Shown piece by piece: positions 32,810-45,562 of a stretch of DNA of 64,000 bases. Numbering within the stretch: the stretch's first letter is position 1; every line of letters begins with the position of its first letter. This stretch comes from Aralia elata (Eukaryota > Streptophyta > Magnoliopsida > Apiales > Araliaceae), in NCBI GenBank assembly GCA_034770075.1, contig CM068385.1, forward strand, positions 54,878,746 through 54,942,745. Direction: 5' to 3'. The notes beneath the pieces were generated by a model. The model had not been told where the DNA came from. It saw only the letters and a program-made list of their open reading frames with translations, and made no database searches. The translations under genes were made by a program, and so were the position numbers.

Positions 32810-35665
32810 TGTGACACCCCCAAATCCAGATACTTCGTTTCCTTAGGATTTAATGTTCACTATCCAAATACATCACATTACATCTAACTACCCATTCAAA
32901 TATAAATGAACCCTCTTAATAAAAATAGAAATCTCCCATTAAAGGGTTATAACATCTTTAACAAATAAGTCCCAGGTCATCTAACCTTAACATAACATCA
33001 ATGCGGAAAACATACTTAAGTCTATTACATAAACATTATTTAAACAAATATAACAAGTCTTCATCACTTGTTTGCTTTTCCTTTGCCCTTACTAGTGGAT
33101 GGCTCATCAGTTCTTTCAACTTTAGCTACAATGTTATTATGCAAGGGTGAGCAACAATTGCCAGCAAATATAACAATAACAATAATAACATGCGAAATAA
33201 TGAATGGATATCGAATAATCAAAGGTTCAGCTTTTGAGTCAAGATTATAAGACAAGATTCAAAAGAACATCTGAGGGTCTTAAGACCACGAACTATGTCC
33301 CAGGTTATCAAGTATTTCTACTTTAAACCTTTAACAGTCGTAAGACTATATGGACCTTACTTCTCATACTTAGGGGGATCAGCCCTTTGTACCATGTATG
33401 TGCACAATATCTTAACGCTAACGCACAAATAAAATCCCCTGCATAAGGGTTGTTCATCTCAATTTGACATCGGAGTCCGCACCAAAGGAAGTTTGGTTTG
33501 GATTTACTTCAATAACGTTTCTAGAATTTAGAACGCTCATCAACTATGAACTAGTCGAATTAATAAGGGTTCGCTAGTCAATCAAGGTTCAATAAAAATG
33601 TAATTGATATTCGAGAATCAAAGACTGAATCTCACAAAAGATACAATTGAATCAAATAGAATTAAGAACTTGCTTAAGTAAGTAATAGCATTATAAAGCT
33701 TGCATGATAAAAGGATGAAGTTCAGGAACTTGCGTAGAAATAATTAAATTAGAATGAGATACTTGCTTTCAACGAAATAAAAAGATTAGGAGTAGTAAAC
33801 TTGCTTTCGATGAAATAAAAGATTAAGGGTAGAAAACTTGCCTTGTGTGTAGATTACAAATTAAAAATTCACGTTCTTTAATCAACCTATACATTCGGTT
33901 TATACAACAATAACAATAATTAGTTACAGTATTATAAACACTTCAGTATTCATTCACATCCAATTTTCATTTTAATATCTCAATTGTTTCTGGTCATCAG
34001 TCTCACTTCAGAAGTTGTAAGCCTAATTATAACAATATCATACTTAAGAATTCCTAAAACTTAACGTCAAGTTAAGGTTCATCACTCTTTATATTTATAA
34101 TCAACAAGTATATGCTTAGCATCTAACTCAACATCTTGGTATTCGTTCAACACATTAATCTAAGTTTTAAACATGCATAGGGTGACATAGCATAATTACA
34201 AAGAAAGAAAAATTTTAACATTTCCTGTAATGAGCTTGTCGGGGCGAGAATTCCTTCACAAAATCTCTCGCCGGGGCGAGCCTTCACCGGGGCGAGAATT
34301 TCCTTTACAGTTTTCTTGTCGGGGCGAGAAAACTTAGTTCAATGAGCTCGCCGGGGTGAGATCCCGCCGGGGCGAGAAAACACAGTTCATTGAGCTCGCT
34401 GGGGCGAGAAACACGAATTCCAGATTCTGTAGTTCGCGAAGAACGCAGAAAAATGCCAAATTTGGCCGAAGTTTTTCACAATTCACCGATTAAATCACTG
34501 CCCATTTATCATATATGGTATGAAATCAAAACCCATTCCATACATAGTGATTTTAACATCACAGACAACCTAAACAACCCAATTAAAGGCTAAAATTTTC
34601 ACTGTTCATAATTTATTAACATGTTTTCATACAGTTAACGTAATTAATCACTGTAAATTCGTTTCTTAACCAATTCAATCCGTTTAACTCTTGTTTTCTT
34701 CGTTTTTACATGAATAAACATAATTAGTCATCAATTTAACCGATTAATATGCAAAACAAACATCAATTTCCTACATTCAAACCATGTTCGTATACAACTA
34801 CTCTGTAAATTTCAGAACACTAATATAAACATGGTTTCACGGATTTAATTACTCTAAATCACATACAAATCATAATAAATACATTTATGTATGCTTACAA
34901 ACATCTAACTTTAATTTATTAAAAATTAAACCATAGAATTTTCTTTACAGAAAACTTGAAATATAAACTTGAAATATACTTTCATGGAATAAAATCTCAT
35001 AAGAACATAAATTAAAGTCTAAAATCAAGGAATTACCTTGATTAGTGCTTGGATTATGCAACAATTGGATGGAACTTCTTCTCAATTCTCTAATTCCTCT
35101 CAATTCTCTCTGTATAAACTTTTAGAAACTGATGATAGAATGATGTGTATGAAATAGAATGGCAGAGTGTGGTCGTCAGTTAATCCCATAATGGGTTAAC
35201 TGACTCTAACCCCGACTAAGGCCATGTTTGGTTAACCTTTTTTGGCTCCTTTTTGATTTATTTTAATAAATTACTTATTATATAGTTCATGTCACATATT
35301 TAATCAATTAAATAATCTCATTTAAATCAATTAAATAAATAATTCTATATTAAATCACATAGTCACATAAATAAAATTTTTCTTTATTAATAATGATAAA
35401 TTATTAAATCTCTAATTAATATTAAATTAATTAGAAATAACATCATGCTTATTTAAATAATGCATTTAATCAAATAAACTTAACTAAACACATACTTTAA
35501 ATATAAAAATTCTCCATATTAATTTAATTAATGTAACACATGTAATTAAATTAATCTACCACAAATCCATCAATTAATTATTTAATTCAACAATCAAATC
35601 ATCGAAAAATATTTATTTAATTCAATAAATATTTAAATTAAATTACAAAATTCTCGTTCGTCACA
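32810..35665 (-). mobile_element. Solo LTR of the B2 family, TSD GTTTG
   Basis: The reverse complement aligns end to end with the B2 5' LTR (57165-59965): start TGTGACGAACGAGAATTTT, end GGGGGTGTCACA. It is flanked by GTTTG at 32805-32809 and 35666-35670. No internal sequence. It carries CTCGCCCCGGCGAG-type motifs (34235-34408) and a CAAG|GTAATT donor-like site on the minus strand at ~35035-35044. Confidence 0.93.
34235..34408. repeat. GC hairpin array in solo LTR
   Basis: About eight variants of CTCGCCGGGGCGAG (plus-strand view), several with C-to-T or G-to-A changes at CpG. Confidence 0.9.
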
Positions 35666-35670
35666 GTTTG

Positions 35671-35771
35671 TTAGATAGCAAAACTAGGATTTGACATATT
35701 CATAAAAAGAAGGTTAAAAATTATAGTTCTAATTTTTAGATTTAGATTTCTTATTATTTGCAATCTGAGAA
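35671..35771. other. Central spacer of inverted LTR-A element, right part
   Basis: About 100 bp of AT-rich DNA between the solo-LTR TSD and the minus LTR-A; no gene. Confidence 0.6.
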
Positions 35772-37913
35772 TGTCACACCCCGAAATCCACCTACTTTCT
35801 TGGTCGGACTTCGTGCTGACTTGTACAATCTTTACATACTACTATAGAAATCTTGACTTCTAATAATCAGAGTATAATACGGAAAAGTGATAATATTTAC
35901 AATATCATTTGTTCATTGTTATAACATTCCCAGAAAATTTGTTCTTATTGCAAATAAGTCCTAAAAGACTTGAAAAAAATATCCATTTATCTATCCGAGA
36001 CTTGCAGTATTAGCAACTAGTTAGTTCCCTGGAAAGAAGGGGCTTTCCGTTAAAATGGCGCGCAATTAGATGACCTAACCTCTTTCCTCGTCAGAACTTT
36101 CTAGACATCGCCAATAATATTAATCTAACATAGTTAAATGACTTCAACATCTACGAACTTAAATATAAAGTACACAATACATTCTCATTCATATTATATC
36201 AAAACAGGATAACAATAATTATATCTTTTTTGACCTAACTACTCTTCTTTAACTTTCTCTTTTACCGTCAGACTCCTCTGGTAATACTTCATTAGCTGCA
36301 AATAGAAATTATTTGCAAGAATAAGTATAAAATAGCTCAGCAAGTTTAGAAATATAAACACAATGAGTTTTGAGTTGAAGGAATAGAATTCACGATTTTG
36401 CCTAACTGAGGGTTGATATCCTCTATTGATTCGTATCAACCAGAAAACTAAGGGTTGATATCCTCTATTGATTCGTATCAATCATTTTTGTCAGTCATAA
36501 AGACTTAGAAATATGTTTGGTTTGGATATTTTGAAGGGGATCAGCCTTCCTCAATATCCTAGGTGTATGCATATCATCCTACTCATGCCCATTCCACGTT
36601 ATGTCAAGATTTACTGCACATATATATGACCCTTTAAAGGGGTAATGACCCTTAAAAAAGGTAATTCATCTCAGTTTTGGAAGTCTTACCAAAACAATTT
36701 GGTTTGACACAACAATTCATGCTTTCACTAAGCAACAACAATTCCATATGAATAACAGTTCATTTCTTAAGTTATGCTAAATCAAGAAGCAATAACTTCA
36801 CAATAATTGATGACACATTTGTCTGTAATTTGAATCCATAACGAAAAAGAGAAGTTTAAAAGAACTTACATAATGTAGAAACTTTGTTCAATATCAAATT
36901 AAACAAGAGATGTTGAATCAAGAAGCAATAACTTCACAATAATTGATAGCAAGATATAAAAGACTTGTGTAAAGGTAATAAGGTTTGGAGACTTGACTCG
37001 TATATCTTTTACAGTTGATATAACGTCTAAACGTTTGTCATAAATCCTATACGATTATTGGCGTACATAACTAGTTAAACGTTTAACAAATAACTATTTT
37101 AAGTTTTTATTTCGGTTATTATAATCGCTTATAATTGAGACTCCTTCTACTATACATCAAATAATTTCAGCATTATGACTGCTTGTAAAATGAATATTCA
37201 TCAACTATATTTAAAATAAATTGAGCATTATAACTGCTTGCAAAATGAATATTCGTTTACTGTGTTTGAAATAAATCGGGCATTATAACTGCTTATAAAA
37301 TAAATATTCGGCTATTATATTTGAGATAATTTTAGCATTATAACTACTTATAAAATGAATATTCTTACTAAATACTTGAAGAAAATTGGACACAGTAACT
37401 GCTTATAAAAGTATATTTTTAAATATATAAGAGAAATAAATCGGACACTATAACTGCTTGTAAATAGGACTTTTGTACTATATACTTAAAATAATTTGGA
37501 CATTATAACTACTTATAAAAGTATATTTTTACTAAATATATAAATAAAAATGAAAATAATAACCACTAGAGTAATACCTCTTGTAGTTGCTAGCTTTACT
37601 TCCAATCGCGTAGCGCTTCGATGCTTAGAAAGTAATTTTTATCTCACAATAACTCTCAGAATATAAATATAGAGTGTTTTTGCTCTTGAACTGCTCTTGA
37701 AAAATAGTAAAGAATGAATGAACTTAGCTTACTATTTATAGAAAAATATAGTTTCGCTAATTGAAAGTTAGGGGCTCGGCTTATTACACTTTGCACTTTA
37801 GCATATTCTTAGAATATTCTTTTAAGCTCCTTAATGAAAATATCTTCCAAGCTCGACAATGCAGCTTGCAATCTACGCTCCTCAATGAAAATATCTTCCA
37901 AGCTCGATAATGC
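35772..37913 (-). mobile_element. Family-A LTR, minus copy, inner part
   Basis: Starts TGTCACACCCCGAAATCC (the inverted LTR end). It contains the duplicated 38-bp GATACGAATC repeat (~36405-36485), the 55-bp array (~37100-37570), a TATA-like box (minus, ~37733) and the start of the 63-bp minisatellite. It is cut at AATGC (37909-37913) by element B1 and continues at 49444. Confidence 0.88.
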
Positions 37914-39230
37914 TGTGACACCCCCAAATCCGGGTACTTAATTCCCACTGATTTGGTGTTCACTATATCAATGATTCACAACTATTTACCCATAATAAGA
38001 ATAATTAAAATAAACTTAAAGAAATATCTTCCCTCAAATGGGGTTACATCACCAATCTCTAAAAGAAACAAATCCCAGGTAATCTAACCTTATTTACAAT
38101 TGTGCAGAATAAAACATAATATTAAATAAGTCTTTGATACAAATAAACATCAAGTGGATAATAAATCTCTTGCTACTTTGGCATCTTGCCTTTGCCTTTA
38201 CTCGTGGACGGTTCGTCCGACTTCTCCGTCTTAGCTGCAAAGTTTAATGCAAGAGTGAACAAACAATTGCCCACAAGTGTGATAACAAAAACAATTGAAT
38301 AATCAATGAAGTAAATTTCAACTGAGGTATAATAGTTTTTTTGAATTCAATCAATAACTAGTCAAGATTTGAAAGCTCAATAGAAAGCTTAGCTCAATAA
38401 CTGAATATAAATTCCGGATTAAAAGTGTATCTGAGGGTCACAAGACCTCGAACTATGTCCTAGGTTATCAAGTATTTCTACCGTAACCTTTAACAGTCTT
38501 ATAGACTATGGACTATCCATCTCGTACTCAGGGGGATCAACCCTTTGTACAATGTATTGTGCACAAACATTTTAACGCTGTCGCGTAATTAATCCCCTAT
38601 ATTAGGGTTGTTCATCTCAGTTTAGCATCAGAATCCGTACCAAAAGGAACTCGGTTCGGAACAAGATATTCTAAGTCTTTAGAACGCTCATCAACTAAAG
38701 ACTAGCTGAATCAATTAGGGTTTGCTAGTCACTAAAGCAATTGATTCATCAATAACGTTTGTACAATAGAAATTCTACTCAAAGTTTGAATATCGATCAA
38801 TGATCGAACAATAAATGACTGGAATAAATGTATGCACTTGACATAAATAACAACCTTGCTTGAATAATAATAAGCTAAGGTTTATAATCTTGCTCAATGG
38901 AAATAAACTTGCTTTAAATGAAATAACAAGTTTAAGGTAGGAAAAACTTGCCTCGTGCGTAGATTACAGATTTAAATAATTTCACATTCCTTAATCGACC
39001 TATACATTTCGAGTATAAAATAGTAACAATAATTAGTTACAGAATAATATTCACATTAGGATTTATTCTTATTCCAATCATTTAATATATCAAATGTCGT
39101 TTGATATTCATTAAATATTCGCTTACCACTCATTGTAGTATCTAATTTATCATTAAATACTTTAATCTAAGCTTTAATGATGTACACGAAACAAAAATAA
39201 AAATATTTCAGTTACTGTTCCTCGCCGGGG

Positions 39231-39328
39231 CGGGACTTTACTGAACAAAACGCTCGCCGGGGCGGAAATTTACAGAACAAAAAACTCATCGGGGCGAAGA
39301 TTCCTTTACATTTTCTCGCCGGGGCGAG
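39231..39328. repeat. GC hairpin cluster in B1 3' LTR
   Basis: Four variants of CTCGCCGGGGCGAG; the last (39315-39328) is perfect. Confidence 0.88.
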
Positions 39329-40665
39329 AGACTCGGCAGTCGTCTTCCCCAGCTCGCGAACCAGTGAAAACTTAGGCCAAATTTGGCCAAATTTTCCGAA
39401 TTCTACCATCCAATACATAAATTAAACATACCCAGACATCCAACATGCTAGAAAATAATTACCCAACATGTTTCTAACCAATCTAAGCATTATAAAACAC
39501 ATAATCAACCAATTAGAAACTCAAAATTCTCTGTTTATGCAAAATATTCATACTTTAGCCATTTTAATGAAATTAAACACTGTGACTTCATCTTTCAACC
39601 ATTTTAATCCTTTCTACTTGCATTCTTTTCATTTTTCATCATATAATCATAATCAAAAATCAATTTTACCAATTAACAACCAATTTAAGCATCAATTTTC
39701 ATACATATATACAATTCATGAAATAAACTCTGTAAAAACTAAAAACTAAATTCAAAAACATGTTTTCATGAATTAACTCTTCAAACTAGTTTATATCCAT
39801 CATATAATCATCTAATGCATGCTTTATATCAATTACAACAACTATAATCAAATAATTCATGTTTTGAACCAACAAGTTTTTATACAGAGAAACAAAATAC
39901 AGTGAAGAACAAAATTTAGCAAGAGTTATACCTTCTATTGCTTAAAACTTGATTAACCTTCTTTGATTTTGGAATTCTCCTTTCCAATCTCCAAATTCTT
40001 CTTCTCAAATTCTCTCTTTTCTCTCAATTCTCAAAGCTCCGCTCACTCTCTCTCAATACTCTGTTCTTCTCTCTCTTTTTTTAACTGACGTGACTTTTTA
40101 AAAAAATATAAACTGATGGAATAAAGAATAAAAACTGATAATTTAATAAAATAATAACGTATACTGATATTAATCTATCAATTACATAATTCAAAAAAAC
40201 ACATAAGGCTTGTTTGACAAACTGATTTAAAAATAATCTATTATTTCAACTAAAGGTCATAAGGCCTTGTTTGGTAAAACACAATTAAAATAACTCATTA
40301 TTTAATAAATCATCATAACATATAGTTCTAATTGTCACACATTTAATTTAATTGAACTTATTATTAAATAAATTCAATTAAACCTTACTAACTCAAATAA
40401 TAATTTTATTTAATCAATAAAAATATCACCAAATAAATTATATTATTCAAATAAATTCTTTATTCAAATAAATCAATTAATCATCTAATTTAATTATTAA
40501 ATTAAATTAGAATAAACACATCAAAACACATTTAAATATCATTTAACATAAATTCTTTCACCATAACTTATAAATTATTTATTTTACTCAATAAACAAAT
40601 TAATAAAAATATTTATATAACTCAATAAATATTTTTATTTAATCGCAAAAATCGCATTCGTTACA

Positions 40666-40727
40666 TCCTTCCCTCCTTAAAAGGATTCTGCTCCCAGAAT
40701 CACAACACAATTAATTCGTCCGTTACA
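40666..40727 (-). other. 62-bp 5' extension of B1 LTR (second polypurine tract)
   Basis: On the minus strand, TGTAACGGACG is followed by a GATTCTGGGAGCAGAATCC-type block and GGAGGGAAGGA, then a second LTR start TGTAACGAATGCG. This duplicates the 38 bp just outside the LTR (GATTCTGGGGACAGAATC...GGAGGGGAGAA). The B2 and solo LTRs lack the extension. The other copy is at 49382-49443. Confidence 0.8.
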
Positions 40728-40775
40728 TTCTCCCCTCCTTACAAAGATTCTGTCCCCAGAATCGTGATTCAAAAA

Positions 40776-43700
40776 CTAAACAAATAATTTAGGATAATTC
40801 TGCATCATTTTCTCCTCGAGTTCCCACGTAGCTTCTTCAGTACTGTGGTTCCTCCAAATTACCTTAACAGAAGGTATCACTTTATTTCTGAGAACCTGCT
40901 CTTTCCTGTCTACTATCTGTACAAGTATCTCTTCATAGGATAAATCTTTCTCAAACTGTATTGGTTCATACTCTATTACATGTTTATAATCAGACTTATA
41001 CGGTCGTAGCACCGATATGTGAAAGACATTGTGAATGTGGTTTAACTCGGGAGGTAAAGCTACCTCATAAGCTACCTCACCTACTCGTTTAAGCACCTCG
41101 AAGGGTCCAATAAATCGCGGACTGAGCTTACCCTTTTTACCAAATCTAATCTTCCCCTTCTAGGGAGATACTTTGAGGAACACAAAACTCCCGATGTCAA
41201 ATGCACGATCTTGACGATGTTGATCCGCATATTTCTTCTGCCTGTCTTAAGCAGCTAATAATCTGGCTCTTATCACCTTGACAATTTCAGCAGTTTGTTG
41301 TACCAGCTCGGGTCCCAATAGGCGACGTTCACCAACCTCGTCCCAACATAACGAAGTTCTGCACTTCCTTCCGTACAATGCTTCATATGGCGGCATTCCA
41401 ATACTCGCGTGATGACTGTTGTTATAGGCAAACTCGACCAGAGGTAAATGATCGTCCTAGTTGCCCTTAAAATCCATGACGCACGCCCGAAGCATATCCT
41501 CCAACGTTTGAATTGTTCTTTCGCTATGGCCATCGGTTTGAGGATGGTAGGCTGTACTCATTCTCAACTGCGTCCCCAAACAAGCTTGCAGACTCCTCCA
41601 AAATTTTGAGGTGAAACGTGGATCTCTGTCCGACACAATTGATACTGGGACACCGTGCCTTGAGATAATCTCCTTGACATATAATTTTGCCAGCTGATCC
41701 AAAGTAAATCTGATTTTGATCAGCAAGAAATGCGCTGATTTTGTCAGTCGGTCCACTATAACCCATATTGCATCACAACCCTTCTGAGTAGTTGGTAGCC
41801 CTACCATAAAGTCCATTGTGATATGCTCCCACTTCCATTCTGGTATCTCCAAGGGCTGTAACAAACCACTTGGTCGTTGATGCTCCGCTTTGACTCTCTG
41901 ACAAGTGAGACACTTCGCAACACATTCAGCAACCTCTCTTTTCATGTGTTGGCCACCAAAAATGTTGGCGAAGATCCTGGTACATCTTTGTACTTCCCGA
42001 GTGAATCGAAAATTTTGAACTATGAGCTTCATTCAAAATCTCCTCTCTGACCTCCAGTACTGACGGAACCCAGATTCTACCTTCAAATCTTAGCAACCCT
42101 TCTGTATCGATTTTGTATTTAAGCTCTTCTCCCTCAAGCACTCTTTTCCGTATCTTAACACACTTCTCATCCTGGAGTTGCGCTTCCTTGACTTTGTCCA
42201 CCAGAGTTGGTTGAGTTTCCATCTGGAATAATTTTTCATTAGGCTCTGCCAGACCCTTCACCTCTAACTCCAATTTAGCCATTTCCGCTACGAGCTTCTC
42301 CTGATCAGTTAACAAAAATAGTTTCTCCCGACTTTTTCTACTCAAAGCGTCGGCAACCATATTAGCCTTTCCCGGATGGTATAGAATTTCACAATCATAG
42401 TCTTTGATCAATTCTATCCATCTCCTCTACCGCATATTCAAATCCTTCTGTGTAAAAATATACTCCAGACTTTTATGGTCTGTATATATTTCACACTTCT
42501 CCCCATAGAGATAGTGCCTCCAGATTTTCAGAGCAAACAGCAAATCTGCTAACTCCAAATCATGGGTCGGATACCCTTTTTCATAATCCTTTAGTTGGCG
42601 CGATGCATATGCAATAACCTTACCATTCTGCATCAGCACACAACCAAGTCCTTTATGCGATGCGTCGCTATACACCACAAAATTTCCTGTATCATCTGGC
42701 AAAGACAACACAGGTGCCGAACTTAGTCTCTTCTTTAGTTCTTAGAAACTCTCTTCACACTTCTCCGTCCAAACAAACTTCATTGATTTTCTTGTTAAAT
42801 TCGTTAACGGAGTGGCGATCCTGGAGAAATCTTGAATAAAACATCTGTAGTATCCTGGTAAACCTAGGAAACTCCTCACTTCTGACGGTGTCTTCGGCTG
42901 ATCCCAGTTCATCACAGCTTCCACTTTTGATGGATCCACTGAAATCTCGTCTTTGTCGATAACATGCCCAAGGAATTGAACACGCTTCAACCAAAATTCG
43001 CACTTCGAAAATTTTGCATACAATTTCTCTTTCCTTAACGCCTCCAATGTCACCCTCAAATGCTCCACGTGTTCTTCCTGAGTTTTGGAGTAAACCAAAA
43101 TGTCGTCTATGAATACCACTACAAATTTATCCATAAATGGTTTGAACACCCTATTCATTAAGTCCATGAATGCTGCAGGCGCATTCGTTAAACCAAATGA
43201 CATAACCAAAAACTCATAGTGACCATATCTAGTTCGAAATGCCGTCTTTGGTATGTCTTCCTTCCTCACCTTTAGCTGATGGTACCCACTTCGCAGATCT
43301 ATCTTTGAAAAATATCTCGCTCCCTTCAACTGGTCAAACAGGTCATCGATTTTTGGCAACAGATACTTGTTTTTAATCGTGACCTTGTTTAACTCTCTAT
43401 AATCAATGCAAAGACGCATTGATCTGTCCTTCTTCTTGACGAATAATACCGGTGCTCCCCACGGCGAAACACTCGGTTGGATATACTTTTTATCCAGCAG
43501 CTCCTGTAATTACACCATCAACTCCTTCATTTCTACCGGAGCCATTCGATACGGGGCTTTTGATATAGGGGATGTACCTGGTGCTAGATCAATTACAAAC
43601 TCAATTTCCCTATCTGGCGGTAGTCTTGGCAAATCATCAGGAAACACGTCTGCAAAATCCCTAACTACCGGTATCTCCTCCAACTTTACACTCACCTTTC

Positions 43701-44300
43701 GGGTATCGACTACGTAGGCTAGATATCCTACACATCCTTGTCTCAACATCTTTCTGGCCTACATCATCGTCAGACAACTCGTTTGTCTAGGCGACTTGCT
43801 GCCATAAAACACTACCTTTGACGGAGTCATAAGGTTTACACACTTCTTTTGACAATCAATAACTGCCCCATGGTTCAACAACCAATCCATACCCAAAATA
43901 ACGTCAAACTCCCCAAGACGAATTGGGATTAAGTTGACCGTCAGCATATGACCCTTAATATCTACCTGACAGTTCTTGTGGCCAAACTTAACAGGAATCA
44001 CCTCCCTATTTGCAATTTCTATATTCATGGGATAATCTAATTCTTCATGGGGTAACCTTAATTTCTTAGCAAAATCATCGGATATAAATGAGCAAGTAGC
44101 ACCCGAGTCAAACAATACATAAGCATTAACATTATTGACTGGAATGATACCTGACACTACATCCTTTGACTGCACAGCATCCTGCACCGTCATGTTGAAT
44201 GTTCGAGCAGTAGGTCGATTGGGCTGTGTCGGTCCTGCGATAGTCAGATTGCCTCCACCGCTGTTTCCTTTTCCTGCACTGGCTCCACCTGTAGTTGTTT
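40776..44300 (-). pseudogene. pol: B1 Pol: PR, RT, RNase H, integrase, chromodomain
   Basis: Continues the gag frame. Protease Asp-Ser-Gly-Ala-Thr near 44109; RT '[12 protein letters not shown]' at 43416 and catalytic Phe-Ile-Asp-Asp near 43113; RNase H Asp-Ala-Ser-His and '[11 protein letters not shown]' (42690-42440); integrase zinc finger and core with 'TMDFMVGLP', 'SDRDPRF' and '[14 protein letters not shown]' (41930-41490); C-terminal chromodomain with '[12 protein letters not shown]' and '[12 protein letters not shown]' (40925-40790). In-frame stops near 43759, 43510, 42742, 42427, 41457, 41248 and 41160, and a 1-bp frameshift near 41950. Chromodomains direct insertion into heterochromatin in this group. 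Not functional as it stands. Confidence 0.92.
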
Positions 44301-45272
44301 TCTTAGGGCAGTCTCGGGCAAAGTGATCTTTCGACCCGTAGATGAAACATGTGCCCTTCTTTGGACTAGGGCAATTCGGTGCGATATGACCCTCCTGTCC
44401 GCAGTTAAAGCCTACTCTCTTACCCTTCAAGCAAACACCCACATGACTCTTTCCGCAGTTACTGCATACTTCCACCTTCTTTTTCTGACTTCCCTGCTGA
44501 CTTCCCGTAGAGTTACCATCACTCCACTTCCTCTTCTAACCGCTGCCCCCATGGCTACCACTTGCCTTGTTTTCACTTTCATTCTTCTTTTTCCTCTGCT
44601 CCTGATTATACTTGGACAGAGCATCACTGCCCCCTTCAGCGATAATTTCCTTTTCCAAAACTTCTGCAAATGAGTTCAGTTGGAACATTGAAACTCGGCT
44701 ATACAGCCATGGCTTCAGTCCCTGCTCAAACCTTCTAGCCTTTCGTTCATCCGTGTTGACTTGATATGGCGCAAACCTCGCCAACTCGTTGAATTTTGCA
44801 GCATATTCAGGCACCGTCATGGTACCTTGCTTCAATTCCAGAAATTGCACCTCCATTTGATTTTGCGCGCTTGCCGGAAAGTAGGTCTCGAAAAACATCT
44901 CCTTAAATCGCTCCCACGGAATAATCCCTTGGCCACCTCGAGTCTTATTTGCTTGCCACCAGTAGCTAGCTTCTAATTTCAGCATAAATGTTGCAAATGC
45001 CGTCTTTTGGTCCTCATTGACCCTAGCGACATCAAACACCTTCTCTATCCACATGACCCAGGTTTGTGGCTCGATCGGATTCATAGACCCTTGAAATTCT
45101 GGGGTCCAACAGCCTTGAAATCTTTAAAAGTCGTGGCCTGGGCTTGGGGTTGATTCGCAAATGCTCCCGTTAGCAGATTCAACAGCTACTGCATTGGATT
45201 AGCGTTGGCTTCTTCATTATTATTGGTGGATCCCTCAGGGGTCTGTTGACGGGTTTGTCTTCTTGGCGGCAT
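44301..45272 (-). pseudogene. gag: B1 Gag
   Basis: Starts Met-Pro-Pro-Arg-Arg at 45272. An early in-frame stop (~45189) and a 1-bp frameshift near 45095 separate the N-terminus from the 182-codon Gag core (45084-44536: 'NPIEPQTWVMWIEKVF', Trp-Trp-Gln-Ala-Asn, 'MEVQFLELKQGTM'). After a stop at 44536-44538 the frame resumes with Cys-rich motifs: a CxxC-x3-H-x3-C variant, then knuckles in which one Cys is replaced (Gly-Phe-Asn-Cys; Cys-Phe-Ile-Tyr). Nucleic-acid binding would be impaired. Confidence 0.88.
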
Positions 45273-45562
45273 TTTACTGTTAAAAATTTACGCTATTAGA
45301 TTATTATTCAATTACTTAAACATTTAAGTCTTAACTTGAACATTTATAAACAGCACTTAACACATAGCACATCTGATAAACTTTCGCAATTTATTGATTT
45401 ACTACTTTAAAACATAATAAAGATAGCATCGTAGTTATTTACATCATCTATCCTGAAATCATAAAGTTCCAGGATTACATTATTATTCTATCCTATTATA
45501 TAAAACTGGGATTTATAACTTATTAACTTCATAATTTTCATATTAGCATAACTAATCATAAT

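Larger units (their letters stand above)
37914..40727 (-). repeat. 3' LTR of B1
   Basis: 2814 bp, TGTAACGGACG...GTGTCACA read on the minus strand. The first 62 bp on that strand (40727-40666) repeat the polypurine/LTR-start region; the inner start homologous to B2 is at 40665. The GC hairpin cluster (39231-39328) has four copies against about six in the other LTR. Confidence 0.92.

Noticed and set aside
36239..36481. 80-residue minus-strand ORF with internal repeat
   Set aside because: Produced by the duplicated 38-bp segment in LTR-A; disrupted in the plus copy.
39468..39749. 93-residue ORF repeated at 48185-48466
   Set aside because: Lies in both B1 LTRs, antisense to the element; Asn/His/Phe-rich product of AT-rich DNA.
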